Shown piece after piece: positions 14,910 through 22,824 of a DNA stretch of 32,371 nt. Numbering within the stretch: the first letter of the stretch is position 1; the number at the start of each line of letters is the position of its first letter. The notes under the pieces are model-generated. The model saw only the letters and a list, made by a program, of their open reading frames with translations, searched no databases and was not told the DNA's origin. Source of the DNA: Acidobacteriota bacterium (GTDB taxonomy: Bacteria; Aquificota; Aquificia; Aquificales; Aquificaceae); NCBI GenBank assembly GCA_003696155.1, contig RFFP01000028.1:1-32371 (forward strand), given 5' to 3'. A program made the translations under genes and the position numbers.

Positions 14910-15480
14910 AACGTTTAATTATAATCTCTGCATCTTCCCTGGTGTTCACATTGACAAAGGATAGCAGCTCAGGATCGAGCTCCCTTATCTGGTCTTCTCC
15001 TATCTCCTTAAAACCCACATTTTGCACCCACTGGAGCACCTTTTCCCCGCCTGAAATAATATACTGTTCTAAGGAATTCAACACATCTTTGTAGTAAACC
15101 CCAAGAAGGGGATAGTATCTTCCCCCTATCTTGTAGAGGGTTATGGGAGGTTCTGAATGCTCCCACAGATATAGGATAACATCCCTACTTAAAAGCGGCA
15201 TATCACCGCTGACTATTAGAGCCTTCTTACCCTTGGTAGCCTTAAGAGCGGTATACACCCCAGCAAGGGCAAACTGTTTTTCTACAATGTCCTCTATTAT
15301 CTCTAAATCCGCAAGAAAATCAAACTCCTCTCTGTTCTTTACCACTAAACACAGTCTTTTACAGACGGGCTTAAGAGTTTTTACCACGTGTTCTATTAAC
15401 TTCTCTCCACCTATGGAAAAGAGGAGTTTATTCTCACCAAAGCGTCTGCTACGGCCACCGGCAAGCACAAAGCATTCCAT
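14884..15480 (-). CDS. mobA: molybdenum cofactor guanylyltransferase (MobA-like)
   Basis: Probably attaches GMP to molybdopterin to make the guanine dinucleotide form of the Mo/W cofactor. The 198 residues have the NTP-transferase signature LAGGRSRRFGENK (6-18) and the metal-binding GDMP near residue 97. The C-terminal part follows family length, with VNVNTREDAE shortly before the end. It overlaps the lytic transglycosylase stop by 1 base (TAATG). MobA-like proteins also include cytidylyltransferases for other Mo cofactors, so the exact nucleotide is inferred from family. Confidence 0.88.
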   Translation of the reverse strand: MECFVLAGGRSRRFGENKLLFSIGGEKLIEHVVKTLKPVCKRLCLVVKNREEFDFLADLEIIEDIVEKQFALAGVYTALKATKGKKALIVSGDMPLLSRDVILYLWEHSEPPITLYKIGGRYYPLLGVYYKDVLNSLEQYIISGGEKVLQWVQNVGFKEIGEDQIRELDPELLSFVNVNTREDAEIIIKRYGGEGLES

Positions 15481-16418
15481 TACTCCCTTATTATAAGCTT
15501 TGCACCGTTAGGGAGGTAAGTGACCCTCTCTCCGTTAGAACCTTCGGATGGAAGGTAGACATAAGTACCTGCTGGTATAAGCCTTCCCCTTATATGGGGG
15601 TTGAGGTCTTTAAACAGGCTTTCTCCAATCGCCTTCTTACTTACCACATCCTCTATAGTGGTATCCCTGTCTATTGCCCTCCTGGTTAGCGAAAGCCCCT
15701 CAACACCGACCCTAAGACCGTACTTCTCTGGGTCCCTTGCCAGAAGTAGCACGGCAAAGAAGGCTGGCACGTAGTTTCTTGTCTCTTCGGGTAAAGAGGC
15801 CTTTGTGACCCAGAAGTCCACACCGCCCGTTCTCCGAGTCACGCAGTTTTCACCACAGTTATAGCTTGCAAGGGCAAGCTCCCAGTTTCCAAACATCTGA
15901 TACAAGTCTTTTAAATACCTCATGGCAGCATCCGTGGATTTGACCACATCAAAACGCTCATCTACATACTGGTCTACCCTCAGGCCGTACCTTCTGGCTG
16001 TTGAGGGTATAAATTGCCAAAGACCGGCCGCTCCAGACCTTGAAACTGCATAGTTGTTGAAGGCGCTCTCTATGACTGGGAGCAAGGTAAGCTCCTCCGG
16101 CATACCATGCCTTTGAACTATGGGTTTTATAATGGGCATGTAGTAGTTAGCTCTTTTTAGTGTTTGCTCAAAGGAAGCCCTATTAGAAAGGAAGTATTCC
16201 ATATACCTTCTTATCTCTTCCCTGTTGGGGATGGGTATGCTAAGGGCTCTTGCCTCTTCCCTTATAAACTTCTCCTCTTCCTCAGAGAAGGCAAAACTAC
16301 CCCTCTGCATTATGTTTATCTCGTGTCCATTCCTTTCAATAAGTGCCTGTCTTACCGTAGGTGTGCATGAAGATATCAAAGAAAGGCATATGATAGCCAT
16401 CACTCCCTTTTTTCTCAT
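15480..16418 (-). CDS. mltD: lipoprotein lytic transglycosylase (MltD-like)
   Basis: Cleaves peptidoglycan glycan strands with formation of 1,6-anhydro-muramic acid, at the cell envelope. The 312-residue protein has a lipoprotein signal with lipobox LISSC (C18). The SLT domain includes the catalytic glutamate E117 in PVIESAFNNYAVSRSGAAGL, WQFIPSTARRYG and LALASYNCGE. A LysM-like segment (about 265-305, with LIPAGTYVYLP) follows. It is first in an overlapping - strand operon with the MobA-like, HMA, kinase and glycosylase genes. AGGGG lies a few bases before the ATG. Confidence 0.9.
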   Translation of the reverse strand: MRKKGVMAIICLSLISSCTPTVRQALIERNGHEINIMQRGSFAFSEEEEKFIREEARALSIPIPNREEIRRYMEYFLSNRASFEQTLKRANYYMPIIKPIVQRHGMPEELTLLPVIESAFNNYAVSRSGAAGLWQFIPSTARRYGLRVDQYVDERFDVVKSTDAAMRYLKDLYQMFGNWELALASYNCGENCVTRRTGGVDFWVTKASLPEETRNYVPAFFAVLLLARDPEKYGLRVGVEGLSLTRRAIDRDTTIEDVVSKKAIGESLFKDLNPHIRGRLIPAGTYVYLPSEGSNGERVTYLPNGAKLIIRE

Positions 16419-16435
16419 TTTTCACCCCTTTACCT

Positions 16436-16441
16436 ATTATA
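16436..16441 (-). promoter_or_regulatory. -10 element of the mltD operon
   Basis: On the - strand TATAAT sits 17 bases before the mltD start codon region, within the 47-base divergent gap to rlmN. No convincing -35 (GTTTAT at the expected place). On the + strand the same bases give TATTAT, possibly serving rlmN. Confidence 0.4.
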
Positions 16442-16465
16442 GTCTACAAATTAGATTTATAAACC

Positions 16466-17509
16466 ATGGAAATCATAAGCTCCTACAATCTTAAAGAGCT
16501 AAGAGGTAAGTTTGAGAGTCTGGGTTTGGAAGCATATAGGGCAAACCAGGTTCTAAACTGGGTTTACAAGAGGTTCAAAACTGACTTTCGTCTGATGACG
16601 GACCTGTCCAAGTCACATAGGGACATGCTTGCTAAGAACTTCAAGGTTCACACCCTCAGACTCTTGGGAAGGTCAGAGGCAAGCGATTCGGTAAAGTACC
16701 TGTTCCAAACGGAGGATGGACACATAGTGGAGACGGTCCTCATCTTTGAAAGGGACCATCTTACCCTCTGTCTTTCTTCCCAAGTTGGTTGCGCCGTTGG
16801 ATGTAGGTTCTGCGCCACTGCAAAGGACGGACTTGTCAGGAATCTTCATACTTACGAGATTGTGGACCAGTATCTTCAGGTGCAGAAAGAGCTATCCCAA
16901 AAGATCAGGAACGTGGTCTTTATGGGAATGGGTGAACCTTTGGCAAACTACGAGAATGTTAGAAAAGCCATAGAAATTATGGTAAGCTCCTGGGGTATAG
17001 ACCTCTCAAAGAGAAGGGTTAGTTTGTCCACAAGTGGCTTAATAGCTCAGCTCCGGAGGATGGCAGAGGACGAGCTTCTAAGGGAAATTAACCTTGCGGT
17101 TTCCATAAACGCACCAAGTCAGTATTTAAGGGAGTTTCTAATGCCTTTGAGTAAAACCAACAGCCTACACGAACTTCTTAATGTACTTGTGGAGTTCCCC
17201 TATCCTGAGGATAGGAGGATTATGCTGGAGTATGTACTCATAGAGGGTGTTAATGACTCTCCCATACATGCAAAGGAACTATCCAACCTTATAAAGCCCT
17301 ATAGAAGAAAGTTTAAAGTAAACCTCATACCTTACAACCCAGACCCGTCCTTACCCTTCCAAAGACCACCCATGGAGAGGGTCTACGCTTTTCAGGAGGT
17401 TCTTAGAAAGGCGAACATATCCACCTTTATAAGGCTGAGTAAGGGTGTAGAGGTTTTTGGTGCCTGTGGACAGCTAAGGAGTAAAAGGCTCCAGCATATG
17501 TTAAAATAA
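16466..17509 (+). CDS. rlmN: dual-specificity 23S rRNA/tRNA adenine C2-methyltransferase RlmN
   Basis: A radical SAM enzyme that methylates C2 of A2503 in 23S rRNA and of A37 in some tRNAs. The 347 residues carry the cluster motif C109-x3-C113-x2-C116 in CAVGCRFCATAKDGLVRNL, the GMGEPLANYENV segment, and the C-terminal cysteine in VFGACGQL that forms the methyl-carrier intermediate. No Shine-Dalgarno is visible before the ATG at 16466, though N-terminal alignment supports this start. lepB follows after 5 bases. Confidence 0.95.
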   Translation: MEIISSYNLKELRGKFESLGLEAYRANQVLNWVYKRFKTDFRLMTDLSKSHRDMLAKNFKVHTLRLLGRSEASDSVKYLFQTEDGHIVETVLIFERDHLTLCLSSQVGCAVGCRFCATAKDGLVRNLHTYEIVDQYLQVQKELSQKIRNVVFMGMGEPLANYENVRKAIEIMVSSWGIDLSKRRVSLSTSGLIAQLRRMAEDELLREINLAVSINAPSQYLREFLMPLSKTNSLHELLNVLVEFPYPEDRRIMLEYVLIEGVNDSPIHAKELSNLIKPYRRKFKVNLIPYNPDPSLPFQRPPMERVYAFQEVLRKANISTFIRLSKGVEVFGACGQLRSKRLQHMLK

Positions 17510-17514
17510 GGTAA

Positions 17515-18195
17515 ATGTCTAAAGTTCCAAGATGGCTAAGAGAGCTGGTTATTGTCCTTGTTGTCGTCCTTTTTATAAGGGCCTTTTTAGTCCAAGCCTA
17601 TAACATACCATCAGGCTCTATGAAACCCACACTCCTCGTGGGCGATTTTATACTTGTTAACAAGCTTGTTTACAGATTTACTGAACCTCAGAGGGGTGAT
17701 ATGGTAGTTTTTCGTTGGCCAGTAGACCCGAGGATAGACTTTATAAAGAGAATAGTAGGAGTGCCCGGAGATAGGGTTCAAGTGGTCGCAGACCGCCTTT
17801 TTATAAACGGTAAGGAGGTACCTAGGAGGTATTTGGGTGAGGTTTTGGAGGACGGCAATCGCAAGATAATATACCAAGAAGAGCTCCCTAACGGTGTGAA
17901 ATATACCATAGCCCATTACGAAAATCCTCTCTTACCGGCAAGAACTGTTTATTATGAGATTCCCGAGGGATACTACTTTGTAATGGGTGATAACAGGGAT
18001 AACAGTGAGGATAGCAGGTATTGGGGACTGTTGCCTAGGGAAAACATTGTAGGTAAGGCCTTCGTTATATACTTCTCTGGCAACATACCGCCCCTGGAGA
18101 GCACCGATGTGAACTTATTTACAGGTTTTAGACAGCTCTTCCTAGCTCTTTTAAACCCAAGGTTAGAGCGTATAGGTAAACAGCTTATATGGTAA
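17515..18195 (+). CDS. lepB: signal peptidase I
   Basis: Membrane protease that removes signal peptides from secreted proteins. 226 residues: one N-terminal membrane helix (about 9-27), the catalytic serine S35 in NIPSGSMKPTL, the catalytic lysine K78 in DFIKRIVGVPGD, and the conserved MGDNRDNSEDSRYWG near 157-171. TAAGG at the end of rlmN serves as its ribosome-binding site. Its 3' end overlaps the convergent 565-residue gene by 11 bases. Confidence 0.96.
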   Translation: MSKVPRWLRELVIVLVVVLFIRAFLVQAYNIPSGSMKPTLLVGDFILVNKLVYRFTEPQRGDMVVFRWPVDPRIDFIKRIVGVPGDRVQVVADRLFINGKEVPRRYLGEVLEDGNRKIIYQEELPNGVKYTIAHYENPLLPARTVYYEIPEGYYFVMGDNRDNSEDSRYWGLLPRENIVGKAFVIYFSGNIPPLESTDVNLFTGFRQLFLALLNPRLERIGKQLIW

Positions 18196-19882
18196 TGGGG
18201 AATAAACCAGACATATATAGGTATCTGACGGCTTCTCTGATAAGCTTAGGTCTTACGCCTTTTGTTACCATAAGGCCTATAATAAGGTTGGGAAGGTTTT
18301 GAACTGACACCATGCTCTCAAGTATATTACCTTCGTGTATATAAGCGTACTGATTGAGCTCTTCAAGAAAAGGATTAAGTTCTCCAGGTGTGGCCTTTGA
18401 CTTTATACTTTCCAATAGACCCTGGCACACTTCAAGTATGTGTTCATCTTCAAACTCCACACTCTCCTCTACGGTTCTAAGTCTGTACAGTTTATCCGAG
18501 AGCGAAAGGACGTTTTCACTACCCAACACAGGCTTACCTATAGCTGGGAATATGGCTTCCACATAGCCTTCCTTTAAAAGGTCTGCGGCCCTCTGTGCCA
18601 ACTTTCTAGACGGTATAACCTGCAAACTGTACAGCAACAAATCTTCAGGATTTGCCGTTTCCATGGGGCTAAATTCCTCATACAAGCAGAGGGAGCTAAA
18701 AAGCCTGCCGCTGAAAAGCCTACCCTTGTTCTCTTCCAACATAACGAAACTTCCCGATTCGGGAAGAAAGTTTGCAGGTTTGAACTCAAGAACGTCACCG
18801 GTTGCCAGCTTTAATTTTCTGTTGGGAAGGCTCTCTATGGTCTTTATCCTTCCCATGGGGATACCCAGTGTTCTCAGTTTTAAAGCTATACCTAGAGACG
18901 TTATTACAACAAGTCTTTGATTAACCTGTAAAAGACTAAGGGCATTGTAGCATTCGTCCAAGTTAGAGCCTAGAACTATAGCAGCCCTGAGTGCATCAAC
19001 GGTACCGATTATCTGTTCGAGTTTTGCCCTTATGGTAGGGTAGTCCTCATGGCTTCCTGGATTTATAAGTATGGGGACCTTGACGTTTTCCCTCTCATAT
19101 ATACGAAGGTAGGAGTTCCTCTGAAATAAGCCTTCCTCGTCCCCAACGCCCAGCCAATAGAATTTGTCTCCTAGCTCTATGGGTTGGGTTAAATCCAAAG
19201 CCGGCTTAGTAGGTACCTCCTCAGCAGCGGTGCTAACTTGCTCTTCAGTTAAAAGCTCTTCTTTCAGAAGCCCGGAAATAAAGCCCCAATTGTTTTTAAA
19301 CAAGTGCTTTATATTAACCTTACTATGATCATAAGGGTACGTCTCCACTTCCGTAGCTTCTTTAAAGGCTCGTCTAATCCTATCCATACTGCATTCGCTT
19401 CCCTCTACAACACCTTCCTTTATACAGAGGGTGCATTGACCCTCTTCCGTAACTAATTTAAGAAGAGAGGATGACTTGCTTCTTAGGAGTTTGAGTAAGA
19501 TGTTCATCGGTCCAAGGTTTGTTGAAGAAGCAAGGGAATCCTTACTCAACTCAACAACCTTTGTGAGTAGTTCTATAGGGTTAAAGGGTAAAACCATATA
19601 GTTAAGCTCTCTTAATCCATAAACCTTAAGAGAGTCACCTTCTTCATAACTTTCTACGAAGAAGAAGGGTGGTATGTAAATTTCACTGTCAAGCAGTTTA
19701 AACCAAAAGTCCATATCCTCCGAGGACATAATAATCACCTCTGGGGGCAGAACCCTAAGCAGCTCAAAGGCTTTAGCTTCATCGAGTGCGATAAGAAGTT
19801 TGTGTCCTGTTATGCTAAAGATGTCCGCAAGTAGGGAATGGTATCTTTTTTTCCTATCTAAAAGTAAGCATGTTACACCCAT
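18185..19882 (-). CDS. 565-aa protein: pseudo-receiver, PATAN-like and degenerate ODP/metallo-beta-lactamase-like domains
   Basis: Not a known named protein. By eye, residues 1-115 follow the receiver fold. The first-strand Asp is kept (D9), but the phospho-acceptor region reads PEVIIMSSED and the Lys motif is LPF, so phosphorylation is unlikely. Residues ~124-180 resemble a PATAN/DUF4388 segment. Residues ~235-455 resemble the diiron (ODP) metallo-beta-lactamase domain: YLRIYERENVKVPILINPG and HEDYPTIRAKLEQ match well. The ligand motif HxDPD reads GSNLDEC (305-311), LFSSDL reads LFSGRLF, and the final His loop reads PAIGKP, so metal binding appears lost. The last ~110 residues are helical and unassigned. 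GGAGGT is 6 bases before the ATG. It overlaps the 82-aa gene by 1 base. Last gene of the superoperon. Confidence 0.7.
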   Translation of the reverse strand: MGVTCLLLDRKKRYHSLLADIFSITGHKLLIALDEAKAFELLRVLPPEVIIMSSEDMDFWFKLLDSEIYIPPFFFVESYEEGDSLKVYGLRELNYMVLPFNPIELLTKVVELSKDSLASSTNLGPMNILLKLLRSKSSSLLKLVTEEGQCTLCIKEGVVEGSECSMDRIRRAFKEATEVETYPYDHSKVNIKHLFKNNWGFISGLLKEELLTEEQVSTAAEEVPTKPALDLTQPIELGDKFYWLGVGDEEGLFQRNSYLRIYERENVKVPILINPGSHEDYPTIRAKLEQIIGTVDALRAAIVLGSNLDECYNALSLLQVNQRLVVITSLGIALKLRTLGIPMGRIKTIESLPNRKLKLATGDVLEFKPANFLPESGSFVMLEENKGRLFSGRLFSSLCLYEEFSPMETANPEDLLLYSLQVIPSRKLAQRAADLLKEGYVEAIFPAIGKPVLGSENVLSLSDKLYRLRTVEESVEFEDEHILEVCQGLLESIKSKATPGELNPFLEELNQYAYIHEGNILESMVSVQNLPNLIIGLMVTKGVRPKLIREAVRYLYMSGLFPITI

Positions 19883-20130
19883 TAGTAAACCTCCCCCTTC
19901 CTACTCGCAACTCTGAGAAGATTTAACTGTTCTCTTAGTATGTTTATAGACTGGACTAACATAAAGAAGGCATGTTCTACGTTCAGTATGGCAGTCTGAA
20001 AGGAAAGGTCATCGGTTAGCAGTCTTAGCTCTCTAAACCTCCTGTAGTACTCGTCTATGTTGGTTCCTACATCAAGTAGGTATCTCTGGGTCTCCTCAGA
20101 GAGCTTTATAGACTGCTGTCTTGAATCCAT
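19882..20130 (-). CDS. 82-aa helical protein of unknown function
   Basis: A small, soluble, probably all-helical protein with two helix segments (about 8-40 and 44-72) and no recognisable motif. AGGAGGT lies 9 bases before the ATG. It starts 25 bases inside the upstream phosphomutase-like gene, and its stop overlaps the downstream start (TAATG), so all three are translationally coupled. It probably acts as a partner of the two flanking proteins. I do not recognise a family. Confidence 0.7.
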   Translation of the reverse strand: MDSRQQSIKLSEETQRYLLDVGTNIDEYYRRFRELRLLTDDLSFQTAILNVEHAFFMLVQSINILREQLNLLRVASRKGEVY

Positions 20131-20495
20131 ATCTTGCCTACCTCCTCTCCTTCTGCCCTTGGCATATTATACCTGCTAAACATAATAGACTCAACCATTT
20201 TTATCTCATACTCTTCCATTCCCTCTATAAGAAGCCTACCCTCTTCTCCGTGGGGCTCCCATTTCAGCTTTACGTCCGCCCCTTCCCTTAACACATTACC
20301 TCCACCTGCCATGAAGCCCAAGCTTATAGAAAGGGTAACGAAGTTTAAGTCCTTAGCGGCTAAAAGGGGTTCTCCCATCCCCTTTTGTAGCTTTAGATAG
20401 GTACAAAGGGCAAGGCCAATACGCAGGAGGTTTTCTGCGGTTAACGGGTAGACTCCTACTTTCCCCTTTAAACTATTCCCCTCAAATAGCTTCAT
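20106..20495 (-). CDS. miniature phosphoglucomutase/phosphomannomutase domain-I-like protein
   Basis: 129 residues that read as a stand-alone, shortened first domain of the alpha-D-phosphohexomutases. The N-terminus MKLFEGNSLKGKVGVYPLT aligns with FGTSGIRGxVGxxLT. ENLLRIGLALCTYLK matches the first family helix. LLAAKDLNFVTLSISLGF takes the place of VGRDTRLSSxxL. The C-terminal EEVGKIW matches the end of domain I. The loop with the phosphoserine (TASHNP) is absent, so there is no catalysis. Domains II-IV are missing and no frameshifted remnant follows. The ATG at 20495, not a GTG/ATG 15 bases upstream, is chosen because AGGAGG precedes it by 6 bases. It overlaps tlyA by 14 bases. Remote homology judged by eye. 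Confidence 0.65.
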   Translation of the reverse strand: MKLFEGNSLKGKVGVYPLTAENLLRIGLALCTYLKLQKGMGEPLLAAKDLNFVTLSISLGFMAGGGNVLREGADVKLKWEPHGEEGRLLIEGMEEYEIKMVESIMFSRYNMPRAEGEEVGKIWIQDSSL

Positions 20496-21267
20496 TAAGT
20501 GCCTCCTCAACCGCTTCCTCTATGTTTTTCAGTTCTACCAACTTTCTGCCAGCAAGTAAGAAGAACTCTTCGTTCCCCTTGCTACCCCTTGGCCTTGCCT
20601 TTATTAAGCCCCCTATCTTAAAACCCAAAGAATGTAGATAGCTTATCACTTTCATAATAGCTTGCCTTTTTGCCTCTAAATCTCTCACTATTCCCTTTCT
20701 TACCTTTTGGGGACCAACCTCAAATTGGGGTTTAACAAGCACCAACAAGACACCCCCCTCCCTGAGGAATTTTATCACATGACTTAGTATCTTAGTCACC
20801 GATATGAAGGATACGTCTATGGTAATTATATCTATAGGTTCGGGTACGTGTTTTTCTGTAAGCTCTCTAGCATCGGTTTCCTCGTACAGAGCAACCCTTT
20901 CGTCCCTCCTAAGGAGTGGGTCCATCTGTCCCTTTCCCACATCCACCGCGTAGACCCTTTTTGCACCCCTCATCAGGAGGCACTGGGTAAAGCCACCCGT
21001 GGAAGACCCAACGTCTAGCGCAGTAAATCCCTGAACGTCTATGTTGAACCTATCGAGCGCATCTTCCAGCTTATAGCCTGCCCTTGATACGAACTTGGGA
21101 GGAGATTTGACCTCAACCCTTTGCCCTTCCCTTACATAAGTTCCCGGCTTGTCCTGAAGCTTCCCATCTACAAAGACAAGTCCGGCCATTATCAGGGTCT
21201 GAGCCTTCTCCCTTGATGGGGCGTAGCCCTTTTCCACGAGATAAAGATCAAGCCTTTTGCGTGACAT
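20482..21267 (-). CDS. tlyA: TlyA family rRNA 2'-O-methyltransferase
   Basis: An S4-domain/FtsJ-type SAM methyltransferase; TlyA proteins 2'-O-methylate 16S and sometimes 23S rRNA. The 261 residues begin with the S4 RNA-binding domain (RKRLDLYLVEKGYAPSREKA, through about 60). SAM motif I ALDVGSSTGGFTQCLL follows near 83, then DIITIDVSFIS and VLVKPQFEVG, giving the K-D-K-E type active site. The start overlaps the yggT stop by 1 base, and a 7-bp hairpin directly precedes it. It fits the ribosome-making operon in which it lies. Confidence 0.93.
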   Translation of the reverse strand: MSRKRLDLYLVEKGYAPSREKAQTLIMAGLVFVDGKLQDKPGTYVREGQRVEVKSPPKFVSRAGYKLEDALDRFNIDVQGFTALDVGSSTGGFTQCLLMRGAKRVYAVDVGKGQMDPLLRRDERVALYEETDARELTEKHVPEPIDIITIDVSFISVTKILSHVIKFLREGGVLLVLVKPQFEVGPQKVRKGIVRDLEAKRQAIMKVISYLHSLGFKIGGLIKARPRGSKGNEEFFLLAGRKLVELKNIEEAVEEALNEAI

Positions 21268-21506
21268 CAGAGCCTGAGAAGGCTCTTTATCAGATATAGT
21301 ATGAAAAGTAGCACTAAGGGTGAAAGGTCAAGCCCGCCGGTAGGCGGCAGAATCCTTCTTAGGGGGTTAAGAAGGGGTGAAAGGAGGCTATCCAAAGACT
21401 GATAGGCCTTACTTTCCCTTATTTTAGGTATCCAAGAACCTATGGCGTGCACAACAACAAGCACTATGAGGAGATTTAAAAGGAAAGAGATTAATCCCTT
21501 TATCAT
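21267..21506 (-). CDS. yggT: YggT family membrane protein
   Basis: A 79-residue protein with two hydrophobic helices (about 3-25 and 60-78) separated by a loop containing [16 protein letters not shown], typical of the YggT/CcmB-like small membrane family (Pfam YGGT). Family members are linked to membrane or division-related roles and osmotic tolerance; the function is not settled. It overlaps rplQ by 4 bases and tlyA by 1 base. Confidence 0.85.
   Translation of the reverse strand: MIKGLISFLLNLLIVLVVVHAIGSWIPKIRESKAYQSLDSLLSPLLNPLRRILPPTGGLDLSPLVLLFILYLIKSLLRL
21269..21286 (-). promoter_or_regulatory. hairpin immediately before the tlyA start
   Basis: On the - strand AGAGCCT-TCTC-AGGCTCT forms a perfect 7-bp stem with a 4-base loop. 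It ends one base before the ATG of tlyA and covers the last codons of yggT. It occupies the place of a Shine-Dalgarno, none being visible, so tlyA translation may depend on ribosomes terminating yggT. Confidence 0.4.
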
Positions 21507-21859
21507 TCTACAAGCTCGATAATAGCAAGCTCACAGGAGTCCCCTTTCCTTCTATCTGGTAGCCTGAGTATGCGCGTATAGCCACCCTCTCTGTTTTCAA
21601 ACCGAGGTGCCACCTCCTCAAAGAGTCTTTTAACAGCCTTCCTATCTGGCAGTATACTAAGGGCAAGCCTTCTGGATGCAAGGTCTCCCCTTTTACCCAA
21701 GGTTATAAGCCTCTCCACCATTGGCCTTACCGCCTTTGCCCTCTGTAATGAAGTTTCTACTCTTTCCTCCATCAAAACCGCCCTTGCCAAAGATCTGTAC
21801 AGTGCCAGCCTCTGTTCCCTTGTTCTATCAAAGTGCTTTTTCTTTACCTTATGCCTCAT
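21503..21859 (-). CDS. rplQ: ribosomal protein L17
   Basis: Large-subunit protein near the exit tunnel. 118 residues, standard bacterial length, starting [20 protein letters not shown] in agreement with the family consensus MRHR...L.R...HR.AL. It follows rpoA after 3 bases, the classic end of the alpha operon. Here the transcript does not end but continues into yggT with a 4-base overlap. Confidence 0.97.
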   Translation of the reverse strand: MRHKVKKKHFDRTREQRLALYRSLARAVLMEERVETSLQRAKAVRPMVERLITLGKRGDLASRRLALSILPDRKAVKRLFEEVAPRFENREGGYTRILRLPDRRKGDSCELAIIELVE

Positions 21860-21862
21860 AGC

Positions 21863-22810
21863 TTACCTCCTGCTCTCTATATCCATTCCAAGGTGAAGTC
21901 CAAGTTGTTTCAGAGCCTCCTTTATCTCATTTATAGCCTTCCTACCTACGTTCTTGGTACCCTTAAGGTCCTCCTCAGTAAGCTTTACCAGGTCTCCTAT
22001 GGTAGTTATACCCATCCTTTTTATGGAGTTTAGAGCCCTCTGGGAAACGTCAAGCTCTTCTATGGGCAGGCTGAACTTCTCTATGAACTCATCCACAACC
22101 ACCGGCTCTTCAAAAACGGGGAGCTCATAGGAGATGTTTTCCAGAGATTGGAAGTTTCTTATTATAAGCCTTAGAGCTTCTTTAATGACCTCCTCGGGCG
22201 TTTTGGTGCCGTCTGTGTAGACTTCCATTATAAGCCTGTCGTAGTCGCTCTTTTTTTCCACTCTAGTCTTTTCAACCTTAAAGGCTACCTGACGAACCGG
22301 AGAAAAGTCTGCATCCACAAGTATCCAACCGACTTCCCCTATTACTTCCATCTCCTCTGTAGGCAGATACCCAAAACCCCTCTCTATCCTGAGCTCTACG
22401 TTAACCTCCTTGTTAGGGTCTGTTATGGTGAGTATTTTCTGCTCTGGGTTGACCACCTCTACGTCGGGTGGTAGGGTAAGGTCCTTCGCATAAACCGTGC
22501 CTTCGCCCTTCTTCTTAAGGTAAACTATCTCCACGTTGGAGTTGTGCATCTTAAACCTCACCCTTTTGAGGTTGGCTATTATCTCCAGCATATCCTCTTG
22601 AACACCTTCTATTGAGGAAAACTCGTGGTAAACACCGTATATCTTAACAGCCACAAGGGCCGTACCCTCTATAGAGGAGAGGAGGGTTCTCCTTAGGGAG
22701 TTGCCTATGGTTGTACCAAAGCCCCTCTCTAAGGGTTCTACCACAAACCTTCCGTAGGTTTTGCTCCTTTCCTCCCAGTAAATCTTAGATGGAAAAAGGA
22801 ACTCTCTCAT
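21863..22810 (-). CDS. rpoA: RNA polymerase alpha subunit
   Basis: Assembles RNA polymerase and contacts promoter UP elements and activators. The N-terminal domain (about 1-230) includes PLERGFGTTIGNSLRRTLLSS, the alpha-dimer motif. A linker leads to the C-terminal domain with LSQRALNSIKR-like and GITTIGDLVKL and KNVGRKAINEI segments of the DNA-binding HhH. About 315 residues, normal length. A GTG lies directly before this ATG and is closer to the ideal 6-base spacing from AGGAGG, so the start may be 22813. It lies between rpsD and rplQ. Confidence 0.97.
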   Translation of the reverse strand: MREFLFPSKIYWEERSKTYGRFVVEPLERGFGTTIGNSLRRTLLSSIEGTALVAVKIYGVYHEFSSIEGVQEDMLEIIANLKRVRFKMHNSNVEIVYLKKKGEGTVYAKDLTLPPDVEVVNPEQKILTITDPNKEVNVELRIERGFGYLPTEEMEVIGEVGWILVDADFSPVRQVAFKVEKTRVEKKSDYDRLIMEVYTDGTKTPEEVIKEALRLIIRNFQSLENISYELPVFEEPVVVDEFIEKFSLPIEELDVSQRALNSIKRMGITTIGDLVKLTEEDLKGTKNVGRKAINEIKEALKQLGLHLGMDIESRR

Positions 22811-22824
22811 CACACAACGCCTCC

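Noticed and set aside
14910-14930. TATAAT on the - strand just before the HMA gene, suggesting a leaderless promoter
   Set aside because: The bases encode Ile-Ile-Lys of the MobA-like protein and no -35 is visible; translational coupling is a simpler explanation.
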